DNA of 64,000 nt from contig OZ023265.1 of NCBI GenBank assembly GCA_964006375.1, positions 118,588,858-118,652,857 of the forward strand, written 5' to 3'. The position numbers were made by a program, and so were the translations under genes. The DNA is from Tillus elongatus (taxonomy: Eukaryota > Arthropoda > Insecta > Coleoptera > Cleridae). The notes beneath the pieces were generated by a model that worked only from the letters and a program-made list of their open reading frames with translations, made no database searches and had not been told where the DNA came from. Shown here piece by piece: positions 1-12,135 of this stretch. Each line of letters opens with the position of its first letter. The first letter of the stretch is position 1.

Positions 1-177
1 AATTTTTTCTCCGAAAATTACAAAGCTCTTTCAATAAAATTTAGTGGATATTTTGCCCTGGGAAAGACCTTACTACATACCAAAATTAAACTTTCTAAGT
101 GTATAGAAACTTGAGTTATTCAAATTTGAAACAATTAATAAAAATTCACTACCATAACGCACTTGCTGCGTCCCGAG
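1..177 (+). repeat. Terminal part of a (TA)n-bearing dispersed element (R end)
   Basis: The sequence is closely similar to 29500-29711 and ends in the motif CACTACCATAACGCACTTGC followed by TGCGTCC. The same motif recurs, in both orientations, at about 14262, 26917, 27159, 29676, 35433, 43805, 44312 and 45019. I call it the R end of a non-autonomous element family. The rest of this copy lies left of the window. Confidence 0.75.
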
Positions 178-1427
178 TTTTTATTTTATTTTTAAACGCT
201 ATCACTGATAAGGAATGGGACAGTTACATCTTACAGTGGGTACATATTTAAGCTTTTACCTTATTCGGGCCAAAACGCTTAACTTTGGACCTGCTCTTAT
301 ATCAGACAACTCACTCTGTATATTGCATTGATTTTATGTCTATATATTTGCGTAGGTTACATATCATGTGAATCAAAGAGTGATTATCCCAACAGTAAAT
401 TAAAGGATATATTTGTTTTTCAATACAATTAACTAACAAACAAAAATAATAAAAACTTTAATTAATTACTGAACGGTTGTATGTTAATTTAATTTGATGC
501 TGATTAGACAATTACGTAGATCTTTCTTGTAATTGCTTTCAGCGTTTAACAATGTTAACTGTAAATAGAGTGTTGAAATGCTTCATCGTACAAACAGTTT
601 TAATGGCTGCACAAACATTTGTGTTTAATATAATTAAAAACAACGATATATGCCTATATGTAATCAACTATTTAGATTAGCTGAAAACAATTTTCAGTTA
701 TAATGTAGATAACAAACTGAAAGCTTTCTTAAAGAACAATTTTTTTAAGTTGCTTAAATTTTATCGCTGTGTCCTAATTTGATTATTAAGTTTGCTCTAA
801 ATGTTTACTATGAGATATGCATTATTTCCAAACCAAATATTAAGTCAGGGTGTTGAAACACCCGAATTAAAATATCGGAATTTAAAAAAAATAAGAAAAA
901 ACCCGAGGCATTTCGACTTTGTTTTCAAGGGGGGACGTGATGACGTATGTCTTGGTGTCTTGGAACCTACCCCTTAGACAGGGGCGTAAAGTGTAAGGGG
1001 TACGTTTTTTATTTCCATATACATTGAATAATAGCGAACGCAACCCTTCGATGACACAAGGTTACAACCCTCTTAGTAAACAATAGAAGTAACCTATTAT
1101 AATAACAACAATCGACTAACGGTCACATAATATAATTACATAGCTCAACAATCAATCACCAGTCGATATATGGCTTAGCAGTTGTGTTATCTACTTAAGA
1201 GTAATCATGCAAAAGGCAAAAGTTTCATTACTTGTCAGAATGATGGCGCAGCCTTAATGTACGGGCGTAATGAGTCGGGCGAGCGGGTGCCAAATGTGTC
1301 CAGTAACAATATCACTAACCTGTAATTAAAAATATACCCGAACACACCATTGCTCATCTAAAGCACAACCTAACATATATACGAGGGGCATTCAATTATT
1401 AGTTTATTAATCATTAACCAATTACAC
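178..1427. other. AT-rich gene-less stretch with a possible polypurine tract
   Basis: No coding frame or RNA gene was recognised. Around 928-945 there is a purine run (AAGGGGGGACGTGATG) that resembles the polypurine tract ahead of a 3' LTR, but no paired LTR could be shown. The remainder is unremarkable AT-rich DNA. Confidence 0.4.
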
Positions 1428-1572
1428 GCTCCACTGAGCGACTCGACATCAATAACTATTTATACTCAAAGCTCCACTGAGCAACCTAACATTAAGAGCA
1501 GTTTCGACATAACGCTCCACTGAGCAACTCCAACATTAATAGCAGTTCATACTCAAGGCTCCACTGAGCCAC
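1428..1572. repeat. 43-bp tandem repeat (about 3.3 copies)
   Basis: GCTCCACTGAGC recurs at 1428, 1471, 1514 and 1558, so the period is 43-44 bp. The intervening bases are related (CAACATTAA..AGCAGTT) but diverged. It sits directly upstream of a second, shorter-period array. Confidence 0.8.
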
Positions 1573-1649
1573 ATTATACTCTCTCAACAGCGCACATCAG
1601 TGCCTCAGAACTGTTTCTCAACAATGTCTCTAAATGCTCAACCATTAGT

Positions 1650-1850
1650 TTCTCAAACAATAATTACTCAGACAATAATTACTCAGACAATAATTACTCA
1701 GACAATAATTACTCAGACAATAATTACTCAAGTAGTTACTCACACGATAGTTACTCAAACAATAGTTTCTCAGACAGTTATCTAAACAATGGTCAGTCAG
1801 ACAGTTATGTAAACAATAGTTACTCAGATAATATTTAGACAATAGTTCAA
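1650..1850. repeat. 15-bp minisatellite (ACAATAATTACTCAG)
   Basis: About five near-perfect 15-bp units are followed by several degenerate ones (ACAATAGTTTCTCAG, ACAGTTATCTAAAC). Because 15 is a multiple of three, open frames of a repeated five-residue motif appear on both strands. I treat these as by-products of the repeat, not genes. Confidence 0.85.
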
Positions 1851-2035
1851 CCTGTGTGTTTAGTTGGGTGCTGTACCCGGCATTGGGTCCGCGCCGGCTT
1901 CCAGAAGTGCAATGAGGCAGCAATTGCCTCACCTAGAGTGCTCGCCTACAGCCAGAGTGAATAATGAGAGGTGCAATGGACACAAAAGGCCCAGCCAAAC
2001 AATGTGCCCCTCCCCAATATCCACTCCTACACTGG

Positions 2036-2316
2036 TCCTGACTGTGCAATGAGACAACGATGCCTCGGTCTAGCTACCAGATAGGCTCTCAAACGCAACC
2101 ACTGTGTTGCCTCCGTGAATACTGAGAACTGCAATGGACACAACGTTGAAGCTACGCTATGTCCCTCTCCAATATCCACGCCTACACCGGTCCTGGCTGT
2201 GCAATGAGGCAACGACCTCGGTCTAGCTACCATTTCGGCAAATACAACGCTTACACTGGTCCTGACTGTGCAATGAGGCAACGACCTCAGTCTAGCTACC
2301 ATTTCGGATATCAATA
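2036..2316. repeat. Imperfect ~45-bp direct repeats
   Basis: A block beginning CTGTGCAATGAG and ending CTAGCTACCA occurs at about 2041-2080, 2200-2240 and 2266-2306. It may belong to the same untranslated or LTR-like repeat region as the arrays at 1428-1850. No protein was recognised in any frame. Confidence 0.6.
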
Positions 2317-3419
2317 CAACAACCGTGGTGCTGTTATGTAACCTGGGTCTAAGCCCACGCCCACCAGCATGATACCCTACTGGGTGAACAAACAGCGAAA
2401 GTGCCCCGCACACTTTTCAAACTATCATTAGTTTACTTACAAACAGACTTTACTTTACTTACTGCAAACTGACATACTCAACAATTTATTAATTTATTAA
2501 TATTGGCTTAACCTCGTATAAATAACAAACTCAATTTCAACTTAGCTAATTATCAAATTATTTCATAAAGCCCATTTATTTAAATCAGATAATTACTTCT
2601 CAATTTATAACTTAGCCTCATATAAATAATAAACTGACTTTGAACTCTAGCTACAACTTACTTTTATAGGAGCTATTTATTAAATGATTACCTAAAACCA
2701 CCCCTAATCATATACTTATTGAAAATACCCCTCAATGTATAACTTAAACAAATGAGAACATGTACAATAAACAAACAAGCCGTGTTCAATGAGAATTCAC
2801 TCACCTTTTATGAAGGTATATAACGTGCACTGTAAATTTCACTAATATCGAGCATATTTTAAAGCAGCTCGGGGCATGGCGCACGCACAAATGTGGAGGT
2901 ATGCTTTACTTCAACCGATGCTAAGTGGAATATTAACTGAATAGTGCGAGGCCCTTGAGCTTAAGAGGGATACATTATAACCACACACACCACGCACGTC
3001 TATATTTAAGTAAACAATTTTTAAACGCTCATCGCTTAAGACTTTGGATCTAATGGGAATACTCTGAGTAGTGAAACGTATTAACCCAAGAACGTGTCTG
3101 CTTAATACATATCGAGAATTTTCATAATAAAATAGCGTTGTGAGCAGGGTGAGAAAATACATTCCTTACAAAAGTACCCTTAAATTTTAAATGGCACCCT
3201 ATGTTGAGTAACACCTCATTTTAAAGATTTTTTAATTCGGCTCACGGGAACATACGACTTTTTAAATATGGGTTTGGATATCGCAATAAAATCATGAATT
3301 AAAGAATAAGACAAAATATTAATGAATGGAAGAATGTTATTTGATTGAATGTTTAAATTGTTTTTATTCCACTTCCATACAATTATAAAATCTCTGCTCC
3401 ATTTCCGAACGAATATCTC
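2317..3419. other. AT-rich stretch without recognised genes
   Basis: I found no coding frame with recognisable protein similarity and no RNA gene. A short TGGCGC motif near 2876 resembles a retroelement primer site but is unsupported by context. Confidence 0.4.
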
Positions 3420-3676
3420 GAAGCATTTCGGGCGTTATCTGACGACTTTTTTAACATTCTCGATAAAAATATTTCCTTTTATGATCTTTCGTTTATATCT
3501 TAATAAACTTTACCAATTCAACTTTCTTATCTGTTTGACTTTAAACGAGACAAATAAATATTCCGTTGAATCATCACAAAGTCGATAGAATTTAACATTT
3601 ATGCAACACGACCAAACTGAGTAGCTTTGTCGGCGAATTGTGGAAGAATGTCGTCAGATAACGCCCAAAATGCTTC
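3420..3676. repeat. 25-bp inverted repeat pair, MITE-like
   Basis: Arms 3420-3444 and 3652-3676 are reverse complements with one mismatch (GAAGCATTTCGGGCGTTATC then TGACG). The span is 257 bp and AT-rich, with no coding content, as expected for a small miniature inverted-repeat element or a decayed hairpin. No target-site duplication is obvious. Confidence 0.6.
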
Positions 3677-4439
3677 TAAGTGTTTATTACACGTTCTATA
3701 CATTAAGCGGCATTTTTTTAAGTACAACAATTTTTATAGTTGCTACCAGTGCCGTACGTGCGGATAAGTACTGAATATTTCTGGCAAAAATTGGACGCCA
3801 CTGCTGTTTCTTGCATATATTGTTATATTCTCATCTAGTTCTAATCCAGTTTGGTCTCTTTACTTCCTTCGTCAAACTCAAAATTCTCGCATCAAAAAAT
3901 AGAAATCATTTACAGGGTGCATCGTTTTGAGACTGCTCTATAACCGCAACGTCCGATACAAATTCAGAACATCTGTAAGTATTCCGGCAGAAAAAAATGC
4001 ATTATCATCTTATCTGGATTTAAAAAATAGCCGTTAGACAGTCAAACGTAATTTAATAGAAATAATAAATGAAATGAAACTATTGAAAACCACAACACCC
4101 GTGAACAAATAAACTGTCAAATTTGCGACTTTATTACTATTATTTCTTTCATAACCAAGAAAAGTAGATACTTGTATTTCATTTATTTTTCGTAGAAAAA
4201 GTTCACTAATGGGGAGAATTCATAATTCCAATACTCCCTCTTAAAATGGTTTACACTAATGCACATGCATTTCGAGTATGGTTGCTCTAATGGAAATTTA
4301 TTGGAAACTAGACGTCTCTACGATGAAAAGTATCCCCACCCTCAAATACCTCATCACATCACCTTCGCAGTTCTTGACCGACGTCTCGACTAATGACGAA
4401 CATTTAAAAGATACTACAATAATAATGGGCGCTCCCGAG
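3677..4439. other. AT-rich stretch with a partial element L-end motif
   Basis: No gene was recognised. At about 4189-4220 there is a short match (TCGTAGAAAAAGTTCACTAA) to the hairpin end of the (TA)n element family seen at 12612, 26412 and 46236. Confidence 0.4.
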
Positions 4440-5090
4440 AATTTAGGACTCCAACCATTGAGGAAGCAGTTCTCAATATTATTGAGGAAGAGCCGGATGA
4501 CTTTAAAGTAAGTCATGCAATAATATGCAAGATTTTAAAGGAACAGCACTTGTATCCATTTCATGTCCAACGTGTCCAAGCACTTTTGCCTCGTGATTCT
4601 ATACCTCGACTGCTCTTTTGTCGATAGTTTCCTGGAGCGCTTGCATGAAATCTTCAACTTGTGGTGAACACGTTCTCTTAACTGATGATGCAACTTTCTC
4701 AAAGGAAGCTAAAATAATCATCCATAACAATCATTTATGGGCCGAAGACAACCCATAATGTTTTTTTGTAAAATGTAATCATCAATATAATTTTTCGTGA
4801 ATGTATGGGTTGGAATCATTGGATCTTTTTTAATTGGGCCGCACGTTCTACCATTAAGGTTGAATGATGACTCATATGGTCATTTTCTAAAAGAAGTACT
4901 TCGAGAATTACTTGAGTATGTTCCGATTCGATTAAGAAAAAGAAGTTGGCTTATGCATGACGGTGCTCCGGTATGTCTTAGCATAGCCGCTCGTCAGCAC
5001 TTAAGCACTGTGTATCCCGATCGCTGTCTAAAACGATGAGAATTTCAATCTGAACCTCCCTGGTCTCCTTATAAAAAAATCTGCAAAGCA
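4440..5090 (+). pseudogene. Decayed Tc1/mariner-superfamily transposase (fossil 1)
   Basis: Fragments in several frames match the insect transposase type with a helix-turn-helix and a DDE catalytic core. Around 4444-4625 a frame reads RTPTIEEAVLNIIEEEPDD and then HVQRVQALLPRD, the region after the DNA-binding domain. Around 4685-4745 is the first catalytic-aspartate segment (LLTDDATFSKE). At 4797-5039 an 80-codon frame contains GIIGSFLIGPHVLPLRLN, followed by MHDGAP, the usual second-aspartate neighbourhood. Multiple stops and frameshifts separate the parts, so no protein can be made. The element belongs to the cut-and-paste DNA transposons; its terminal repeats were not found. Confidence 0.8.
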
Positions 5091-5199
5091 TCCCTGTTGA
5101 CAATTTTGCTTAAAGATTAATGATGAAAAGTTTTCAGAGCGCTTGGATCCGGGAATACTGACTTCTAAACAGAAACTGTGCAAGCAAGCAATTTTCAGC

Positions 5200-5790
5200 T
5201 GTAGCTCGTGACGAATACCTTCTTTTAACTGTAAAGAGCGATGAAACGCGAGTGCCTACTTCATCCTTTAACACAGCATGAGTCAATGCAATAGTTACAT
5301 AAAGGATATACGCTACTTTAAAACCACAGAGCGCAAGCATCTACAGGGAATGTGATAGCGACAATTTTGGAGAAGGAGGGCACTGTTTGGATTGATTATA
5401 TACAGAAAAGGTTGATGGTTACCGCAGTTATATGCAAAGAAACAATTGAAAATTTTAACGCTGCTATACCACAAAAACGGCCCTTTAATTTGACCCAATA
5501 AACTTTGTTGGCGCACGACAATTTCGTAGTATATAAGGCTCACAAAGTTCAGGAAGAAATCAACAACGGCAAGTTTGTTGAGTTATGATACCCCCTTACA
5601 GCCCAGACCTGTCTCTATCGGAATATTGCCTCTTTTCTACACTGAAAGGAAAACACTTGGATAGAAATCGATTTTCTTCAGATTAAGAATTAAAAGAATC
5701 AATTTCAGACTTTCTTAAGGAGTTGAAGAAAGAACATAACAACAAAATGAAGCCAGTTATAAACCACGATATTGATCTATTTATTTGCAT
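5200..5790 (+). pseudogene. Decayed mariner-like transposase C-terminal half (fossil 2)
   Basis: Reading through stops on the + strand gives typical mariner catalytic-domain blocks in the right order: SDETRVP (about 5248), a block ending in ILEKEGTVWIDYI (about 5368), AHDNFV (about 5514), and PPYSPDLSLSEYCLF with LKGKHLD (about 5590-5660). The PPYSPDLxPSDY-type block and the following LK.hL segment are diagnostic of mariner transposases. In-frame stops and shifts make it a relic. It lies about 110 bp downstream of fossil 1 in the same orientation but reads as a different transposase subtype, so these are two insertions. Confidence 0.8.
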
Positions 5791-6977
5791 AATTAACATT
5801 CTTCTCATATTAGGTCAAGTTTAACCTGGACGAGACATATTTGTGCCAACTCTCTATAAAAAGGAAAGTATAATAAAAATTCATGTCTTCCTTTTAATGC
5901 AGCCGAAGGAAGATAATAATACGGAACAATATGTGTACAATTTCAACAGACAGACATACTTTCTATTATAACGTTTCTTCTTGTTGAGTCAGTGATTGAT
6001 ACAGATCATGCCGATTATGTCATAATAAGAGTTATGCTTGTTCTGATGAATGCCTTTGCTCGCAGGATGCACTCTCCTTTCCAATTGTTTTCATCTCTAT
6101 ATTGCAACGATAACGTAACAATAGTGTACTATAATAACAATCAATAGACTATAATAGGTAGGTATATACAATAAAATCGAATACTAGTGATTACATAATA
6201 AAATAGTGGGTACGCAATAAGTGCGTTATAGTAGAGAATTTTTATAATTTTTTAATACATAATAGTTAATACATTAACTTTGGTACAAAAAGGGTAAGAA
6301 ATGAGTAATTTCATAATATTATGTATTTGCATTTTCATAATATATAAGTAAACTTTAAAGATTCTTATTTCTGACAGCTTGTGACATGAACATATGAGTA
6401 TTTTTTTGGCTTATATTTTCTTCACTTTAACTGGTTCAAATTTAGTGGGTTTTTTAACTTTAATTAGATTTTTTTTTTAAACTTGTTTTGGCCTCGAGCA
6501 AAGCTCTTTTAGCCACGGTCACTCCAGGTCAACAACTAGTGCTACAGCGCCCTATTATAATATGATGTTTTACATTATAATAAAAACAAAATGGATTCTC
6601 TATGCTATCGTCTACCAAGCTCAGCAAACAAACACCTAAATTTCCCTTACTTCATGTAAACCAATAATAATTTACGAAGAGAGACTATGCCCATCATACT
6701 TTACATTTTGTTTTTGTGGGTAAGGTGTATGTATTTAAGTCTTATAAACTAGGATTAAAAATAAGGAAAAAAGACATGGGATCACAAACTTCACGCCTAG
6801 GGGTTCACCAAGACGACTTTATTTGAGACAAACTAGACTGGACCACGGTAAAGATGGGTTAGACACAGGGACAGACAAAAGGAATCTATAATTATATGCC
6901 TATTAACTATAATGTCAATTTCTTCCACAAAATTACTATAAAAAACAGAACAAAATTTTATATCTTTTTACGTTGAG
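5791..6977. other. AT-rich stretch; probable 3' UTR of the adjacent LINE at its right end
   Basis: No coding frame was recognised. The right part, next to the LINE ORF2 stop at 6978, should hold that element's 3' untranslated region. I could not place its 3' end: no clear poly(A) or TAA-repeat tail or target duplication was identified. Confidence 0.4.
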
Positions 6978-9900
6978 CTAAATTACCTCATGTAATTTAT
7001 TACATTTAATGAAGTTCAAAAGTATATGCATCATCTCTCTTTCAACATAGAACGCTACATGCAACAAATATGATATATTTAATGGTAGTGGAATTCCTTG
7101 ATCAAGACATTTTTTAATTAGATTGTTACATGCATGGATGTGTTTCTTACAATTAAAAAAGATATGATTAATATCACACACACTTGTTCCATCACAACTA
7201 CACAGTGGATTGTCTGCCAACCCCATTTTAAATAGTTGCTTTTTGGTAGCACCATGCCCTACGATGATTCTAGCAAGTGTTATGTATATTACTCTGTTAG
7301 TAGGGGCTATTTCTGAGATCGATTTAGAAGGCAAGGTGGGAAATATTTGGTGAAATTTACTTTTTACTATGGCTTGTTGCTTGCTCCATTGGTCTGACCA
7401 TTCTTTCCTCATGTGTCGTTTACAGGTAGGGAGAAGATCTCTCGTTAAGAGTATATTGCAACTCTCTCCTATTATTGTTGCATTTTTTGCCAGTTTATCT
7501 GCTTCTTCATTGCCCTTGATATGTGCATGTGCTTTTATCCACATAAATATAGCTGTTTTTCCAGCCCTCACTAAGTTCAGGTAATTGGATCTAATAATGC
7601 CTATAAGTGGGTCCTTGAATACCTTAGAGGGCTTCTTCAGAGCCAATAGTAACGACTTGCTGTCGGTTATTATTATAAATTTGGAATGGGATTCTATTCC
7701 CATGGCCATTTCAAGAGCTTTGATAACTGCTACTGTTTCTGCCGTATATATGCTGGTTTCTTTGTGTAGCTTAAAAACGAAACTGGATGACATCGATTCG
7801 CAGTATATACTACACCCTACGGAATCTGATGTTTTGGATCCATCGGTAAATATTAGGGCAGATCCTGGAAACTTCTGGATATTTTCACGGTAATAGCTTT
7901 GAACATATATGTCTTCACTATGGCAATCTGGTAAAACAACAATTGGATTCCATAGTAAAATATCATATGACAACGTAAACAATTCTGACTCGTACAATAT
8001 GGTTGGTGTTACTATTGTGGATGTGTAAGATAAAGCTTTTGTCAATGGTGGTGAGTTTTTATGCCGCCAGTATGTGTTATTTTGGTTATGCGACAAGATG
8101 GTGTTAGTTTGGATGCTGATTTTTCCTTGCAATGGTTGCTTTATCAGGAATTTGCTAGAAAGATATTCCCGTCTTAATTTGAGAGTTGGCTCATTGGCCA
8201 AGGCCAAGATTGATTCTGTGGGGGTTGATTTTATTAGCCCGTGGACTAATCTTAAAGCTTTATATTGTATTCTGTCAATTTTTCTTAAGTGTGTTTCCGC
8301 AGCAGACCCATAGAAAATTGAGCCGTAGTCTATGATCGACCTAGTGTATGACCTATAAAATTTCATCGCTGTTCTGGGATCTGCACCATATTTCTTTTTA
8401 CATGTATATTTCAAAATATTCAGACTTTTTTCACCCTTGCTTATACAATAATCAACATGTTCCTTCCACAAAAGTTTTTGATCGATTATTACACCTAAGT
8501 ATTTGTAGCTTTTGTGACATGGCATATTTTCTTCGGCAATCGTAAGTTGAGGGGTATACGGTATTCTATGTCTTGTATAAAAAACGACTGAAGATTTATT
8601 GACAGACATAGTAAAGTTGTTTTGGAACAAGTATGCCTTGATTTTATACATGATGTAATTTAACTGTTTAATACATAGACTATAAGAGTTTTGTTTAGTA
8701 TATATGCAGAAGTCATCTGCGTATTGGATTATCTCTGCAGCGCCATCAAAAAGGCTGTGGAAGTCATGTGTATATATATTAAATAACAAGGGGCTTAAAA
8801 CAGATCCTTGCGGTAGACCCGAATAACACGTTCGTGGTTCAGTATATGCCCCATTCGCTTTTATATACACTATTCTGCCAGCAAAGATCTTAACGATATT
8901 AGCTGCCATGTTTTCAGGTATGCCAACCTGGCTCATTTTTTTTATAAGCACGTGTAAATCTACGTTATCGTAGGCCGCCTGCAGATCCCAAAACATAGCT
9001 GCCATATATTTATTTTCAGAAAGGCTTATGTGAATATCATTTACTAAGGTGGCAATACATTAAGTGGTACTTTTATTTTTTCTAAAGCCAAACTGTTGAG
9101 CTGGTAATAAGCAATTTTGCTCAAGGTACCATTGAAGTCGTTGTTTTATAATTTTTTCAAATGTTTTTAGCATACATGGTAGTAATGTAATAGGCCTATA
9201 AGAGTCGCTAAGATCCCCGCCGGGTTTAGGCAAGAGAACCACCACAGCCTCCTTGATAGCAGTGCAGTCACAGCCATCTCTTAAAATACTGCTATATATA
9301 TCACAAAGAAGTATTTTTGCAATAAGGGGTAAATGATAAATCATGGTATAGTTTATACCATCTTTTCCAGGTGCCGAGTTTACAGTGTTTTTACAATTGA
9401 TGTCAATTTCCTCTATTGTGATATGTTTATTTAAATAACTATTTGTCTGGTCGTGGTAAACATCAAAATTCATACTTACACTCGGAGGCGCCATTTTTTC
9501 TGAGACACTATCCAGGACATCCGCCGAAATATTTATGTCTTTTGAAGTTCGCTTACTTTTAATACCATTGGCCCTTCTCCATATTTCTGAAGGATTTGAA
9601 TGCGAATTTAACGAATTGCAGTACTTTTCCCAAGATTGCTTGGCTTTTAACTTAAAAACTTGTTTACATCGGGCATTAATTTGTTGGTATTCAAGAAAAT
9701 TATTCATGATCTGATTTTGCCGAAATTTTTTAAAAATTATTTTTCTACGATTGTTAAGTTCGCTGCATTCCTGGTCCCACCAAGGTGCTTGTTTATATTT
9801 TTTATTCGTGCTATGAGTGCTTTTAGGAATACTGGAATCAGCAGCTTTGTAAATTGCCGATATAATGAAAGCAAGTTTATCGTTAGTTGTTTCTAAACGG

Positions 9901-10682
9901 GGTTTTGTTAAAAATATTTTATTTATAGCAAGCTGATATAAATCCCAGTTAGCTTTGTTTGTCTGCCAAGCAACGCATGGGACCGGAACGGGCGAGGGGC
10001 ACATCTGAGATGAATCTACGCCTAACGTTAGTAGTATTGGCAAATGATCAGACCCATAGGTGTCCTGAATAGTTTCCCAGCTAGAATCTTTAATTAGGTT
10101 TGTTGTCATTATTGAAATGTCTACTGCAGATTTAATTTCATGAGGTCTAGTGATACGTGTAATAGACCCATCGTTACGTATAATAAAATTAGGTACTTCT
10201 TCAAGTGCTTCCAATAAAATTTCACCCTGTCTTTCCACCTTACCAGATCCCAAACTAGTATAATGGGCATTAAGGTCGCCGCCTATAATGGCAACTGGTC
10301 CAAGTTGTTTCATTAGATTCACATAATCACTACTACAAAGAGAAATATTAGGTGGTCTGTACACCGAAGCCAATGATATATTTTTACCATCTTTACTGAT
10401 AGAGATAGCACAGCATTCTAAATTTTGATTAAAATTAAAATTAAGATTTATATTGCTAAATGAAATTTTATCTGATATTATTATTGCTACACCACCCGCT
10501 CCGTGTGTGCTTTCTCTTCTAACTATATTATAACCTGGAATGCGTACCAGATGATGCGCTTTATACCACGTTTCGCTAATAAGAGCAACATCACATTTGG
10601 TTTCTTTAATTAGTTTCTTAAGGAACAAAGCATTACTAATCGCTGACCTAGAATTCCATTGTACTATCCGTAAATTTACCAT
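6978..10682 (-). pseudogene. I-clade LINE ORF2: endonuclease, reverse transcriptase, RNase H (one in-frame stop)
   Basis: ORF2 of a non-LTR retrotransposon, about 1,234 codons. The N-terminus (from MVNLRIVQWNSRS at 10682) is an apurinic-type endonuclease with SETW and GGDLNAHY motifs. The reverse transcriptase follows, with the FGFRKNKST block near 9070, an LPQGSVLSP block and a YADD catalytic site near 8700. An RNase H domain comes next (FTDGSK, TAETVAVIKALE, ITDSKS and GNEEADKLAK), then a C-terminal Cys/His cluster. EN-RT-RNase H in this order is characteristic of the I group. One TAA at 9060-9062 interrupts an otherwise continuous frame: the 9005 and 10682 open segments are in the same phase. 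If translated, it would nick target DNA and prime reverse transcription. Confidence 0.93.
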
Positions 10683-12105
10683 CAGGTTGTGTGACTGAAT
10701 GATCTAATAGCGTATCGTCAATGATCTTATTTATATATTCTGTGATGTCTATATCTCCCATATTACCGCCGTCACCACTACATATATTATTCAAGTAGTT
10801 TACTAAGGTTTGTATATTATTTTTCAGCATTAATTTAATTTCCTCTAAAGTTTTTTGTTGGGAATTATGAGGGTTATTTAATATTGGGTTTCCAGAAAAT
10901 CGCCAAGTTGTTTCAGTTGGGAAACTAGTAGGCGATGGACTATTGTCAACTTTTCTCCGCTTCTTATTTTATTCCACTATAATTTGTTTACTCTTAAAAT
11001 GATGACTTTGAGGTTCACGATTTATAGGCTGTTGCTTTTTTTGAGATAAAATGGGGAATTCTTCAGAACAACTAATTAAAGGTGTAAACAAATTTGTGTT
11101 TGTTTTGACTTTGTTTGAAAATAATGTCGGGTTATCAACAGCTTTTTCAGCTTCTTTAAATGAAACATTGTGGCGCGTCATAATCTCTTTAATTCTTTTT
11201 TGTTTTGCAAATATGGGACACCCTCTATATGTAGTTTGATGATCTGAATTTTTGCAGTAAATGCAAAATTTTTCAGCGTTACATGAACCTAAATGCGTTT
11301 CTGCACAATTTTTACATCTAGAAGTTTTACTTTTGCATAATATGGACGAATGGCCGTACCGCAAGCATTTGTAACACTGCATAACGGGTGGAATGTATAC
11401 CTCGACTGGACACCTAACTCTATCAATAAAAACATAATCAGGGATTACAGAACCTCGAAATGAAATTTGAACCATTTGTCGTGGTATTTGTTGTTTTTCA
11501 CCGGATTCATTCGTTATACTCCTTTTCATCCGTTTAACGCTTGCTACAGGTATAGCAGACTTAATTGTTTTTAGTAACGTTTCTTCAGAAATTGCAGTAT
11601 CAACGTTTCTAACTATTGCTTTTTTATACGTTAAATGCATTGGAATATACGCATTAAGCTGATTTTGTTTAAAAACGTTGTGACGGACCAGCAAATTTGC
11701 ACTAGCAGCTGACTTTGTTATTATTTTAATTCTGTTTATGCCTACCGGCGCTACTTCAATTATTTCCGACTGGAGTTCACCCGTATCGTTTAACATTCGC
11801 CCCACTCTCATTGGATGTATTTTACCTACATGTAAATGTTCAGATTCGTGTTCCACAAATATGTAAAATGGTCCCTTATCATGAATGTTAAATCTGTTAT
11901 CAAAATTTATCTTTCTTTCATATTTATTATTACTGTTTAATGGGTTTAATAAAATATTTTCGTCTTTATTTACTCTATTAGAATCACTGTTTACTATTAT
12001 ATGTTCATCATTATCTGTAATATTTGTCGTAATATTTGTACTTACTTTATGTTTTTCGGGGTCTGGGGGTCTCCCTCCCCCTTCCCCATATGATCCACTC
12101 GACAT
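10648..12105 (-). pseudogene. I-clade LINE ORF1: nucleic-acid-binding Gag-like protein (one in-frame stop)
   Basis: The frame starts at ATG 12105 and runs 378 codons to a TAA at 10969-10971. The same frame then continues open to 10648, overlapping the ORF2 start by 35 nt. The central part carries three cysteine/histidine knuckles: a canonical CX2CX4HX4C (CYKCLRYGHSSILC), then CKNCAETHLGSC and CIYCKNSDH. These are usual for ORF1 of I, Jockey and R1 elements, which package the element RNA. The C-terminal continuation after the stop is lysine-rich and then acidic. I infer a recent nonsense mutation, since the downstream frame is still clean. Confidence 0.88.
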
Positions 12106-12113
12106 ATTACCTA

Positions 12114-12135
12114 TATGCTAGGAATTCCTAGCATA
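12114..12135. repeat. Perfect 22-bp palindrome
   Basis: The sequence TATGCTAGGAA and its exact reverse complement TTCCTAGCATA meet without a spacer, 8 bp upstream of the LINE ORF1 start codon (- strand). It could form a small hairpin in the element's 5' UTR or be a protein-binding dyad; no function is demonstrated. Confidence 0.85.

Noticed and set aside
1645..1932. 95-codon frame of repeated NYCLS motifs
   Set aside because: Product of the 15-bp minisatellite on the opposite strand; no start context or other features.
1600..2320. CRISPR-like array
   Set aside because: Repeats are contiguous or irregular minisatellites without unique spacers, in an insect-type genome.
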